Shown: piece by piece, positions 54,127-62,924 of the stretch
Layout of the letters: each line of letters starts with the position of its first letter
Position numbering within the stretch: the stretch's first letter is position 1
Source of the DNA: Rhodocyclus tenuis
Lineage (GTDB): Bacteria > Pseudomonadota > Gammaproteobacteria > Burkholderiales > Rhodocyclaceae
DNA: 64,000 nt
Assembly: GCF_014197755.1 (NCBI RefSeq)
Contig: NZ_JACIGE010000011.1
Span: 62,001-126,000, forward strand
Direction: 5' to 3'
Program-made: the position numbers and the translations under genes
The notes under the pieces: generated by a model
The model's input: the letters and a program-made list of their open reading frames with translations, nothing else
Databases searched by the model: none
What the model was told of the DNA's origin: nothing

Positions 54127-55926
54127 TCAGGCGGCGCTTGCCGCCGGCTTGCTGGCGTAGGCGAGGATGACATCGTAGCTCGCCGGCAGTCCTTGTGGCT
54201 GCCGCTGCTCTTCGTAAGCGGCGGTAAACGCCTGCCAGACGCTGCGGCTCATCAGTCCGCGCCGGGCGCCGGCGCCGACGCCATTGGCGCCGATTTCGCG
54301 CACCGCGGCGAGCAGCTCGCGCAACTCGCGGTAATGCAGGGTCAGGGTCTGTCGTTCGATGCGGATGTCGGTGAAGCCGGCGGCGCGCAGGTGCCCGGCG
54401 AGCGCTTGCGGCGGCGCGAAAGCCAGCGTGTGCCGGTAGCGGTCGACGCCGGCAAAGGCGGCACGCAGTTCGGCGAAGGTGTCGGGTCCGAGCGTCGCCA
54501 GCGCCAGCCGGCCGCCGGCGCGCAGCGTGCGCGCCGCTTCGCGCGCGACGCGCGCGCTGTCGCACCACTGGATGGCCAGGCTCGACCAGTAGAGGTCGAA
54601 GCTCGCGTCGGCGCAGGGCAGCGCTTCGATGTCGGCGGCGAGGCGCAGCGCGCCGCCCGTGGCGTGCGTCGGATGCGCCAGCATCGCCGGCGCGAAGTCG
54701 GCGGCGACCAGTTCGAGAGCGGGCCAGCGTGCGCGCAGGAGCGCGCCGCCGTAGCCGGTGCCGCAGCCAGCGTCGATGGCGCGCAGTGCGCCGCTGGCGG
54801 TGGTGCTGGCCGTGGTCGGGCGGTGCTGCGTGGCGGATTGCGCCTCGGCTTGCGCGGCAGATTGTTCCTCGGCCCGGCCGGTGCCCGCCGGGGGCAGGCC
54901 AGCGCCGAGCAGGTCGGCGACCTGACGCTGGACGACTGCCGCGGCGTCGTAGCTGGTCGCCGCGCGCTCGAAAGCGGCGCGCACGCGTTGCTTCGGCGGC
55001 AGGGCTGCGGCGTCGTTTGCCAGCGGGTTGGCGCTGGTCGCTTCCGCGGCTTCATTGCAGCTACGCTCACCGTCACGCGCCTTGGCGCGGCGCGACGCCG
55101 GCAGCGCGGCGACAAAGCCGGCGATGCGCGCGGCAAAGCGCTGCGGGTCGGCGAGGAAAGGGGCGTGCGCCGCGTCGCTGAAGCTCTCGAACTCCGCATC
55201 GGGTAGCGTCGCGGCGAGGAAACGGCCGGCCGCGGGCGGCGTCAGCGCGTCGCGTTCGCCGTGGATGAGCAGCGTCGGCACGTTGATGTGCGGCACGCGT
55301 TCGCGCAGGTCGACATCGCGCAGCCAGTCGAGGCCGCGTGCCAGCGCTGCCGGCGCGGGTTCGGCGCTGTCGCCTTGCGCTGCGGCCAGTGCCCGCGTCA
55401 GCGTGCGCGCCTGGGTGTCGCCCTGGTTGAGCAACGCGATGAAGCGTTTGCGCGTCGCTGCCGCGTCGCTGGCGAGCGCGGCGTGGAAAGCGGCGAGCAC
55501 CGCCGGCGCTTGCGCCGCCGGCCAATCGGTACGCTGCGTGAAGCACGGCGTACTGCCGACGAGGATCAGCCCGCCGACGCGCTGCGGCGCTGTCGCCGCC
55601 GCCTGCAAGGCGAGCAGGCCGCCGAGCGACCAGCCGCAGAGAACGACGCCCTCGGGCAAACTTGCCAGCAGTGCGTCGGCCGCTGCGGCGAAGCTCGCGT
55701 CCGCGCCGGTGCTGCCGTCCGCGTTATCGTTCGCAGTGTTGGCGGCATTGCCGTCTGCAGTGCTGTCCGCAGTGCTCCCGTATCCGGGCAGGCTGACAAG
55801 CCGCACGTTCCAGTCGGTGCCGAGCGCGCTGTGCAGGGCGTCGGCGGCAGCGCCCCAGCAGGCGCTGCCGATTCCCCAGCCGTGGATCAGTGCCAGTTCG
55901 CCGCCGCGGCGGTTTCCGTCTTTCAT
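54127..55926 (-). CDS. bioHC: BioH-BioC fusion: pimeloyl-ACP methyl ester esterase and malonyl-ACP O-methyltransferase
   Basis: A 599-residue single open frame. Residues 1-275 form an alpha/beta hydrolase of the BioH type with GWSLGG (Ser100), Asp226 in GERDAL and His254 in DAAHAPFL. A low-complexity insertion rich in Ala, Asp, Asn and Thr lies at 51-79. After a linker (about 276-310), residues 312-599 form BioC, with RVRAAFERAATSYD and the SAM motif DAGCGTGYGG (385-394). BioC methylates malonyl-ACP to start pimelate synthesis and BioH removes that methyl at the end. Start ATG 55926, between bioF and bioD. Two adjacent genes merged by a sequencing error is the main alternative. Confidence 0.9.
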   Translation of the reverse strand: MKDGNRRGGELALIHGWGIGSACWGAAADALHSALGTDWNVRLVSLPGYGSTADSTADGNAANTANDNADGSTGADASFAAAADALLASLPEGVVLCGWSLGGLLALQAAATAPQRVGGLILVGSTPCFTQRTDWPAAQAPAVLAAFHAALASDAAATRKRFIALLNQGDTQARTLTRALAAAQGDSAEPAPAALARGLDWLRDVDLRERVPHINVPTLLIHGERDALTPPAAGRFLAATLPDAEFESFSDAAHAPFLADPQRFAARIAGFVAALPASRRAKARDGERSCNEAAEATSANPLANDAAALPPKQRVRAAFERAATSYDAAAVVQRQVADLLGAGLPPAGTGRAEEQSAAQAEAQSATQHRPTTASTTASGALRAIDAGCGTGYGGALLRARWPALELVAADFAPAMLAHPTHATGGALRLAADIEALPCADASFDLYWSSLAIQWCDSARVAREAARTLRAGGRLALATLGPDTFAELRAAFAGVDRYRHTLAFAPPQALAGHLRAAGFTDIRIERQTLTLHYRELRELLAAVREIGANGVGAGARRGLMSRSVWQAFTAAYEEQRQPQGLPASYDVILAYASKPAASAA

Positions 55927-55993
55927 GTCCGGTTTTTCTGCCTTGCTGCTGCGGCGGTGTTCGCCGCGCATGCCTGCTTTCGCATGCCAGCGT

Positions 55994-57160
55994 TCATTTC
56001 GCGGCGTGCTCCAGCTCGCGCAAGGCGGCAAGGAGTTGGGCAACGTGTTCGCTGGTGTGCGTCGCGCTCAAGGAAACGCGCAGGCGCGCGCTGCCGGCGG
56101 GAACTGTCGGCGGACGGATTGGCGGCACCCACAGGCCGCGTTCGGCGAGGCCGGCGGCGACGCGCAGCACCTCGTGGTTGTCGCCGACCAGTACCGGCTG
56201 GATCGCCGTCGGCGACGGCAGCAGGCGCCAGCGCGTGTCGGTGAGCCCCACGCGCAACTGCGTGGCGAGCGCGGCGAGTTGCGCGCGACGCGCTTCGCCG
56301 GCGGCGATCAGCTCGAGCGACTTGAGCAGCGCGACGGCGAGCAGCGGCGGCGCGGCGGTGGTGAAGATGTGGCTGCGCGCGCGTTGCAGCAGCCAGTCGA
56401 TCACGCTGGCGTCGCCGGCGACGAAGGCGCCGCCGACACCGGCGGCCTTGCCGAGCGTTCCCATGTGCACGATGCGCGGCGATGGCGGCAGGCCAAAATG
56501 CGCGAGGCTGCCGCGCCCCTGCGGGCCGAGCACGCCGAAGCCGTGCGCGTCGTCGACCACCAGCCAGGCGTCGTAACGCTCGGCGAGCGAGAACAGCTCG
56601 GGCAGCGGCGCGAGATCGCCGTCCATGCTGAACACGGCGTCGGTGAGGATCAGCTTGCGCCGGGCGCTGCTGCGTTCGAGCAGTCTTTCCAGCATGCCGA
56701 TGTCGTTGTGCCCGTAGCGGTGGCTGTCGGCGCGCGACAGCTGCACCGCGTCGATCAGCGAGGCGTGGTTGAGCCGGTCGGAGAACACCGCGTCGCCGCG
56801 GCCGACCAGCGTCGGCACGATGCCGAGGTTGGCGAGGTAGCCGGTACCGAAGAGCAGCGCCCGCTCGCGGCCGACGAAGGCAGCCAGCCGCCGCTCCAGT
56901 TCGGCGTGCGGTGCGAAGTGGCCGCTGACCAGCGCCGAGGCGCCGGCGCCGACGCCCCATTCCTGCGCGCCGGCGATGGCGGCTTCAATCAGTGCTGCGT
57001 CGCTGGCGAGGCCGAGGTAGTCGTTGCTGGCAAAGCTGACCAGTTCGCGGCCGTCGACGACGGCGCGCGGGCCGCAGGGCGAGGCCAGCGTGCGCACCGA
57101 GCGCGTCAGCCCGTCGCGTTCGAGAGTGGCAAGCTGGCTGGCGAGTTCGTCGGCGATCAT
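55994..57160 (-). CDS. bioF: 8-amino-7-oxononanoate synthase
   Basis: A 388-residue alpha-oxoamine synthase that condenses pimeloyl-ACP with alanine. SFASNDYLGLA near the N-terminus, DDAHGFGVLG in the PLP pocket and the PLP lysine in MGTLGKAAG are clear. Start ATG 57160, 18 nt after bioA. The protein supplies the substrate of BioA. Confidence 0.94.
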   Translation of the reverse strand: MIADELASQLATLERDGLTRSVRTLASPCGPRAVVDGRELVSFASNDYLGLASDAALIEAAIAGAQEWGVGAGASALVSGHFAPHAELERRLAAFVGRERALLFGTGYLANLGIVPTLVGRGDAVFSDRLNHASLIDAVQLSRADSHRYGHNDIGMLERLLERSSARRKLILTDAVFSMDGDLAPLPELFSLAERYDAWLVVDDAHGFGVLGPQGRGSLAHFGLPPSPRIVHMGTLGKAAGVGGAFVAGDASVIDWLLQRARSHIFTTAAPPLLAVALLKSLELIAAGEARRAQLAALATQLRVGLTDTRWRLLPSPTAIQPVLVGDNHEVLRVAAGLAERGLWVPPIRPPTVPAGSARLRVSLSATHTSEHVAQLLAALRELEHAAK

Positions 57161-57178
57161 CGGGCGATTATCGTGGGG

Positions 57179-58528
57179 TCAGGCGGCCGCACCGCGCAGG
57201 GTTTCTGCCAGCGCGTCGGCGATGCCGGCGCCGAGCAGCGCGCATTCGTCGGCGCCGATGACGTAGGGCGGCATCACATAGACGGTGTTGCCGATCGGCC
57301 GCAGCAGCAGACCGCGCTTGAGCGCTGCGGCGTGGAAGGCGCGCGAGAAGCCGGCCGGCGGCTGGCCGGCAGTATCGACGACGTCGAAGGCAGCGATCAT
57401 GCCGCGCTGGCGCAGGTGGCGCACCTGCGCGTGGTCGGCGAGCGGCGCCAGCGCCGCGCCGATTTGTGCAGCGAGCGTACGGTTGCGCGCGAGCGTCTCC
57501 TCACTGGCAAACAGGTCGAGCGTCGCCAGCGCGGCGCGGCAGGCGAGCGGGTTGCCGGTGTAGGAGTGCGAATGCAGGAAACCGCGCGCCGTCGCGTCGT
57601 CCCAGAAAGCTCCGTAGACCCGGTCGGTGGTCAGTACCACCGACAGCGGCAGATAGCCGCCGGAGATGCCCTTCGACAGGCAGAGGAAATCGGGGCGGAT
57701 GCCGGCCTGCTCATGCGCGAAGAAGGTGCCGCTGCGGCCACAGCCGACGGCGATCTCGTCGCAGATCAGATGCACCTCGTAGCGGTCGCACAGCGCGCGA
57801 ACGAGGCGCAGGTATTCCGGGTCGTGCATCGCCATGCCGGCGGCGCACTGCACCAGCGGCTCGACGATCAGCGCGGCGATCTGCGCGTGTTTCTCGGCGA
57901 GCAGCGCTTCCAGTCCGGCGGCGGCGCGGCGGGCGACGTCGATGGCGCTTTCACCGTCCTGCGCCAGCCGGGCGTCGGGACTCGGCACGACGTGCGCGGC
58001 GCGGATCAGCGGCGCGTAGGCGTCGCGGAAGATTGCGACGTCGGTGACGCCGAGCGCGCCGACCGTCTCGCCGTGATAGCCGCCAGCGACGCAGACGAAC
58101 TCGCGCTTTTCAGTGCGGCCGCGATTCTGCCAGGAATGGAAGGACATCTTCAGCGCGATCTCGGTGGCCGAGGCGCCGTCGGAGGCGAAGAAGCAGTGGC
58201 CTAGCGCGCCGCCGGTCAGCGCCGACAGACGCTCCGCCAGTTCGACTGCCGGCGCGTGCGTGAAGCCGGCGAGCAGAACATGCTCCAGCGTTTCCAGCTG
58301 CTCACGCAGCGCGGCGTTGATCGCCGGGTGGCAGTGGCCGAAGAGGTTGACCCACCACGAGCTGATCGCGTCGAGATAGCGGCGGCCGTCGCAGTCGATC
58401 AGCCACGGGCCTTCGCCGCGCGCGATCGGCGTCAGCGGCAGCGCGCCGTCGCCGGCATGCTGTTTCATCTGCGTGCACGGGTGCCAGACGGCAGCGAGGC
58501 TGCGGCGCAGGAGATCGTTGTTATTCAT
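57179..58528 (-). CDS. bioA: Adenosylmethionine-8-amino-7-oxononanoate aminotransferase
   Basis: A 449-residue class III aminotransferase that makes 7,8-diaminopelargonate using S-adenosylmethionine as amino donor. VWHPCTQMKQH near the start, SSWWVNLFGHCHP and FASDGASATEIALKM are typical of BioA. The PLP lysine is in LCLSKGISGGYLPLS. First gene of the operon bioA-bioF-bioHC-bioD; the DUF2863 gene lies 79 nt upstream on the same strand. Confidence 0.95.
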   Translation of the reverse strand: MNNNDLLRRSLAAVWHPCTQMKQHAGDGALPLTPIARGEGPWLIDCDGRRYLDAISSWWVNLFGHCHPAINAALREQLETLEHVLLAGFTHAPAVELAERLSALTGGALGHCFFASDGASATEIALKMSFHSWQNRGRTEKREFVCVAGGYHGETVGALGVTDVAIFRDAYAPLIRAAHVVPSPDARLAQDGESAIDVARRAAAGLEALLAEKHAQIAALIVEPLVQCAAGMAMHDPEYLRLVRALCDRYEVHLICDEIAVGCGRSGTFFAHEQAGIRPDFLCLSKGISGGYLPLSVVLTTDRVYGAFWDDATARGFLHSHSYTGNPLACRAALATLDLFASEETLARNRTLAAQIGAALAPLADHAQVRHLRQRGMIAAFDVVDTAGQPPAGFSRAFHAAALKRGLLLRPIGNTVYVMPPYVIGADECALLGAGIADALAETLRGAAA

Positions 58529-58607
58529 TGGCGCTGATCAAGTCGCTGCGGCCGCACGCGGCGGCCGGCAGCGGCAATTGTTTGACGGAATGATGGGCGA
58601 CCAGCTT

Positions 58608-59780
58608 TCAGTGCAGCGTCTGCGAGGTGGCGTTGGTCTGCTCCGGCATCTCGGCGTGCACCGTCTCGCCCTCGATGTTCGGATAGAGCGGCGCGCCGCA
58701 ATCGTCGCAGAATTCGAACGGAAACTGCTGGTCGAGGCTGACGATTTCCTTGACGCCCGATTCGCGCAGCACGGCTTCGATCTCGCTGACGATGTCGGTG
58801 CTTTCGTCCTCGGCGCCAAGCAGCGGCCAGACGACGCCGTGGTAGAGCGTGTCCGAATCGCGCGGGCCGAAGCCGATGCGGTATTCCTCAAGCTGACGGT
58901 CGTAGAAGGCGCCGATCACCGCGCGGAAGGACTCGGTCGGCTTGCCCAGCGTGGTCTGCAGGAACGCGGCCGAAGCGCGCACCGAGTACGGGCGCGAGGC
59001 GCTGTCGGCGTTGCGGCAGGCGGCGTGGTAGGCGTCGGCGAGCAGCGGCTGGAAGGCGCAGCCGGTGAGCAGCGGTTCCAGGCAGGGGCCGCCCTGACGA
59101 ACCCACTCCTTCAGCGCGACTTCGCGGCTGCCGTCGGCTTCGTTCCAGCGGAAAACCGGCGCGCCGCGCGGCACGACGACGGCGCCGACGACGTAACGCG
59201 TGTCCGAGAGGAAGCGCGAGGTTTCCGCCATGCTGGTGGCGTCGAGCGGCAGGTCGCGGCGTTCGAGCGCGGCGGCGCCAAGCTCGCGCAGGAGGCGCGC
59301 GGTGTCGACGAAACTGCGCGGCAGCTGGTCGGGACTGAACAGGAAGTCAGCCAGCGCGATCTGCGCGCCGGCGGCGAAGACATGTGCGCCGAGCTGCACC
59401 TTGAGCATGCCCAGCGTCGGCGCCGGGATGCGCTCGGCCGGGATCGAGAAGCGCGACCAGGCGAGCAGCGGCGCGTTGAACAGCAGCACGTCGTAGTCCT
59501 GACCCTGGTACGAGAGCACGCAGGATTCGGCGCCCGATTCGACCAGATCGGCGAGTTCGTCGTGCGCCTGCGCATTGGTGTCGTAGAGCCGGTCGAGCGC
59601 GGCGTTGATGTCGTCCTCGGCACCGTCGGCAAGCAGGCGTTCGATCAGCGCGGCGAGTTGCGCTTCCCAGAAGCGGTCTTCCAGCCGGCCACCGGATTCG
59701 GCGAGTCCGGCGGCAAGACGGCCGAGTTCGCCTGCGTCGGGCGAAATTCGCTTGCGCGAGGAAAAGCGGGTGCGTTTCAT
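58608..59780 (-). CDS. DUF2863 family protein
   Basis: A 390-residue soluble protein. The N-terminus MKRTRFSSRKR and the LLFNAPLLAWSRFSIPAERI segment match DUF2863, a family found mostly in betaproteobacteria with no known function. The C-terminal part has FCDDCGAPLYPN, a CxxC pair that could bind zinc. The ATG at 59780 is chosen over a longer frame. It may be co-transcribed with the biotin genes, though the gap allows a separate promoter. Confidence 0.85.
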   Translation of the reverse strand: MKRTRFSSRKRISPDAGELGRLAAGLAESGGRLEDRFWEAQLAALIERLLADGAEDDINAALDRLYDTNAQAHDELADLVESGAESCVLSYQGQDYDVLLFNAPLLAWSRFSIPAERIPAPTLGMLKVQLGAHVFAAGAQIALADFLFSPDQLPRSFVDTARLLRELGAAALERRDLPLDATSMAETSRFLSDTRYVVGAVVVPRGAPVFRWNEADGSREVALKEWVRQGGPCLEPLLTGCAFQPLLADAYHAACRNADSASRPYSVRASAAFLQTTLGKPTESFRAVIGAFYDRQLEEYRIGFGPRDSDTLYHGVVWPLLGAEDESTDIVSEIEAVLRESGVKEIVSLDQQFPFEFCDDCGAPLYPNIEGETVHAEMPEQTNATSQTLH

Positions 59781-59877
59781 GGGGTGCCTTGCGTGGAAAT
59801 CAGCTTGCCATTGTACCAAGGCGGCGCCGGTGGCGTCGGACGCGCTCGCCGCAGCGCGTTCCCGGTGGGCAAAAGCC

Positions 59878-60075
59878 TCAGCTCATCCGGGTGCGCCGCG
59901 TCACCGCCCAGCGCCGATCGGCGTCGGGGCGCTGGCTCGTGCGGCGCGGCGTCCGGGTACGCAGCTGCAGCTTGCGGTCACGACGCGTGCGCAGGGTGGC
60001 GGCGAGGTGCAGGACGCCGAGCACGAACAGCAGCGCAAGGAGAATCCAGATGTCTTCGTAGAGGAGCTGAAGCAT
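59878..60075 (-). CDS. Putative small membrane protein
   Basis: A 65-residue frame with one hydrophobic helix near the N-terminus (IWILLALLFVLGVLHLAA) and a strongly basic tail rich in Arg and Thr. No ribosome site is clear before the ATG at 60075. It could be a real single-span protein with a cytoplasmic basic tail, or a chance frame in GC-rich DNA. Confidence 0.4.
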   Translation of the reverse strand: MLQLLYEDIWILLALLFVLGVLHLAATLRTRRDRKLQLRTRTPRRTSQRPDADRRWAVTRRTRMS

Positions 60076-60111
60076 CGGCGTGGCATCCGGGCATCACCGG
60101 CAGACGTTCGC

Positions 60112-60483
60112 TCAGTGACCTGCCGGCGAACCGGTGGGCGCGAGCAGTTCGGCAATTTGCGCTTGCGCGGCCAGCCAGTCGGCGAGGGCTTCATTGCCGC
60201 TGAAGCCACGTTTTTCGGCGATGTAGTAGGCGGCGACGGCCACCCATTCCTGGCTGGAATCGGCGTCCTGCGTTGGCTTGCTCGCCATCCGTTCTTCTTC
60301 AGCCGCGATCCAGCCTTCGTGGGCGCCGTCGCTACCCAGAGCGACTTTCCCGGCGTGGTAGCGCTGGTCGTCGGCCTGTATCTGCTGCTGGATGGCGGAA
60401 TTGTCTGCGGTGCTCGCAGCGGTTTGCGATCCCGTGTCTCTGGTGATTCGCTGCTTGTGTGAAAACGAACCCGACTTTTCCAT
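60112..60483 (-). CDS. DUF2934 domain protein
   Basis: A 123-residue protein. The C-terminal helix-rich part (WVAVAAYYIAEKRGFSGNEA, then LADWLAAQAQI) is the DUF2934 motif, a short domain of unknown function common in Proteobacteria. A Ser/Thr- and Gln-rich N-terminal part precedes it. AGGAG lies 7 nt before the ATG at 60483, which fixes the start. Confidence 0.8.
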   Translation of the reverse strand: MEKSGSFSHKQRITRDTGSQTAASTADNSAIQQQIQADDQRYHAGKVALGSDGAHEGWIAAEEERMASKPTQDADSSQEWVAVAAYYIAEKRGFSGNEALADWLAAQAQIAELLAPTGSPAGH

Positions 60484-60692
60484 GGCGAACTCCTGTCGAT
60501 CGAGGGGCAAGGTCTAAGCATCGAATGGGCTTTGAAGCTTATGGGCGCGGTAAGTTGCGTTCTGTGCGTTTGCGAACGTAAATCGCATGAGGCGAACGTT
60601 TGCGTGTCTGCTGTCCTCGGTTTTTCGCTTGCCAACGCTTCAAGCCGATCCTGCGTTTGCTGATCAAAACCAGCGGTTTCGATCTGTAAAAT

Positions 60693-61684
60693 ATGATCAC
60701 TCGCAGCGCCTCGTCTACGCTTCAGCGTCTGGTCAAAGGCTCCTCCGTCGCTGCTCTCATGGCTGCAAGGCATGCTCGATGAGCGCGGGAGGATGGGAGA
60801 TTGCATTCTGACCGGGTCGGCGCAGTTTGACCTGATTTCCGGAATGACGCAGTCGCTGGCCGGCCGTGTCGGGCGTGTTGAACTGCTGCCCTTGTCAGCG
60901 ACGGAACTTGCCAGGGCCGGGCAGCTATCCAATCAACTCGACGAGGTATTGTTTCGCGGCGCCTATCCCGCCTTGTTTGATCGCCAACTGGCGCCTACCG
61001 ACTGGTTCCCCAACTACGTCGCCACCTATCTTGAGCGCGATGTCCGGCAAATGATCGCGGTTCGCGATCTCAGCCAGTTCCAGCGCTTTGTGCGCATGTG
61101 CGCCGCGCGCTCGGGGCAGTTGCTGAATCTGGCAGCGCTCGGCAACGACTGCGGGGTCTCGGCGGTGACGGCGCGCGAGTGGCTTTCGGTGCTGGAGGCG
61201 AGCTATCTGGTTATGCGTCTGGCGCCGTATCACCGCAATTTTGGCAAGCGTCTGGTCAAGACGCCCAAGCTTTACTTTCTGGATGTCGGACTTCTGGCCT
61301 GGCTACTGGGTATTCGCGACGCGCAGACGATTGAAACGCACGCTTCGCGCGGCGCTTTGTTTGAAACCTGGGTGGTGAGCGATTTCATCAAACAGCGTTT
61401 CAACGAGGGGCAGCCCGCCGATCTGTATTTCTGGCGGGACAATGTCGGGCACGAGGTGATTTGCTCTATGAGACGCCCCGGGGCTTGCAAGCCATTGAAA
61501 TTAAATCAGGAACTACATTTTCCGATGACTGGGTGGTGGCCTGCCGCCAGTGGAGCAAATTTGCAGCGGGTGAAGCACTGCAGCCCATCGTCGTCCATGG
61601 GGAAGCCAGAGCTACGAACGTGAAGCGTGTCAGGTTGTCGGCTGGCGGGATATTGGCGCGCTGACGTCGTCGACGATCCGGTAG
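60693..61684 (+). pseudogene. Decayed DUF4143 AAA-type ATPase
   Basis: The 5' end (ATG 60693) encodes MITRSASSTLQRLVKG, the normal start of this family. Near 60740 the frame jumps to PSLLSWLQGMLDERGRMGD, so about 60-70 residues with the whole P-loop and Walker B are missing. The DUF4143 part then reads well (ILTGSAQF, YLERDVRQM) until GHEV at about 61455, where loss of one base shifts the frame to LLYETPRGLQAIEIKSGTTF. A second single-base loss near 61600 leads to QSYEREACQVVGWRDIG, ending at TAG 61682-61684. The product cannot bind ATP. Confidence 0.85.
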
Positions 61685-61994
61685 ATAAATTTGCGAGATT
61701 TTTCGCCTTAGCCGTAACGCCGATACGCATTCGCTTCCATCGTGTAAAGCCCCGTGACCTTCGACGTGCTGCCACGCAACGCTACGATTTTTCTTGCGGC
61801 GTGTCCTCTGCGTGGGCGAAGGCTCGGAAATGGTGGTCTGTCCCTTGTTTCTGTTCTTAGCTCCCCCGAGGGAAGCGGAGACCGGAATGCCGGATGTGCA
61901 GCTGTTCGCAGGTACGCGGCGAGTTCCTGCACGTGGATGGGGTGGTACATATCAGGCAAAATGCCATCAGTATTGGTAATTCGAAGGTGGTGAA
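61685..61994. other. Stretch without a supported gene
   Basis: About 310 nt between the broken ATPase and the next gene. Short frames on both strands exist, but none has a ribosome site or a recognisable domain. Confidence 0.45.
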
Positions 61995-62513
61995 GTGGCG
62001 AAGCTGAGCAAAGACCAATTGCGCATGATGCACGGCATTACCGAGCCAACCGGGCCGAGTGATCCGACGGTTCTTTCTCGGCGAAGGCTGCATGAGGCAG
62101 GCGCGAGGTGGCTCGCCCGGTGGTCTTACCCGTTGCAGGGTATTTTCGCCTCGATCGGTCTCGTAATTGTGCTGCTCCCGACGATGTCGAAATCCTGGCG
62201 CTCTGTAGTTGAGGTGATGCCCATTGCTGGGCGGATTTTTCAGGATTTTTCATCCCTCAGCGGAGGCGCAGTGCTTTTGTTTTATTTTTTGTCGGGCCTA
62301 TTCTTGATTCAGACTAGAGTCCAGAGCAAGAATCCGGCAGGGCAAGCCAGTTTCTTGACATATAGGGACGTTGTCGAAATGGAACTGTACCCCAAGAATA
62401 AGGGAGAGGAACTCGCTTACTGGGTTGACTTTTGTCTTGCTTTCGCTGGAACGACTCTGTGGCTTTATCTCCCTTTTGGAATTCTGGCGTTTGCTATAAG
62501 AATGGGAGGCTGA
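61995..62513 (+). CDS. Hypothetical three-helix membrane protein
   Basis: A 172-residue protein starting at GTG 61995, with AAGG about 7 nt upstream. A polar N-terminus (about 1-40) precedes helices near 46-62, 90-108 and 148-168, with a charged loop in between (YRDVVEMELYPKNKGEELAY). Base composition drops clearly towards the 3' end compared with the rest of the window, which suggests transfer. No family is recognised. It lies directly before a type I secretion ATPase remnant. Confidence 0.6.
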   Translation: MAKLSKDQLRMMHGITEPTGPSDPTVLSRRRLHEAGARWLARWSYPLQGIFASIGLVIVLLPTMSKSWRSVVEVMPIAGRIFQDFSSLSGGAVLLFYFLSGLFLIQTRVQSKNPAGQASFLTYRDVVEMELYPKNKGEELAYWVDFCLAFAGTTLWLYLPFGILAFAIRMGG

Positions 62514-62573
62514 GATGAGCGTGGTTAATTTGGAAAGGTGATCGGGGGCTGGCCACGATCTTGTAATGGCAAA

Positions 62574-62924
62574 GTGATCACCGCATGCGAAGCGGCGGAG
62601 ATTCACGAGATGATCGCAAAACTGAATCAACGCTATCAGACCGAAATCGGCGAGCCCGGCGCCGTGCTGTCAGGCGGGCGGCGATAGCGCATCGCGATTG
62701 CTCGCGCCCTGCTCAAACGCCCCAAGGTGCTTATCTTCGACGAGGCGATTTCCAATCTGGATTAGCAGACTGCCGAGCATTTTGCGCAGACGATCAATCG
62801 ACTCAATGGCAAGATGACGATGATATTTATTTCGCACCAGGTGCAAAAAGGCTCCCAAGTAGATGCTGTAGCGAATATTGGGCAGCATGCGATGCGCATG
62901 AGTTTGGTGAAGGAGGATGTTTGA
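62574..62924 (+). pseudogene. Remnant of a type I secretion ABC transporter, C-terminal ATPase end
   Basis: In one frame the sequence encodes AAEIHEMIAKLNQRYQTEIG, then VLSGGRR, a TAG stop at 62685, then RIAIARALLKRPKVLIFDEA, ISNLD, a second TAG at 62763, and QTAEHFAQTINRLNGK followed by IFISHQV. These are the signature, Walker B and H-loop parts of HlyB/RtxB-like exporters (normally LSGGQRQ and ATSNLDQ). Both stops fall at Gln codons (CAG to TAG), a one-base change. The membrane and N-terminal parts are absent upstream. Ends at TGA 62922-62924. Confidence 0.85.

Noticed and set aside
55028-58204. A plus-strand open frame of over 1000 codons across the biotin genes
   Set aside because: It runs opposite bioHC, bioF and bioA, which all have complete active sites. 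The product has only low-complexity composition.
61708-61959. An 83-codon minus-strand frame between the ATPase pseudogene and the next gene
   Set aside because: No ribosome site and no recognised domain; composition is mixed and it may include remnants of something older, but it cannot be supported as a gene.
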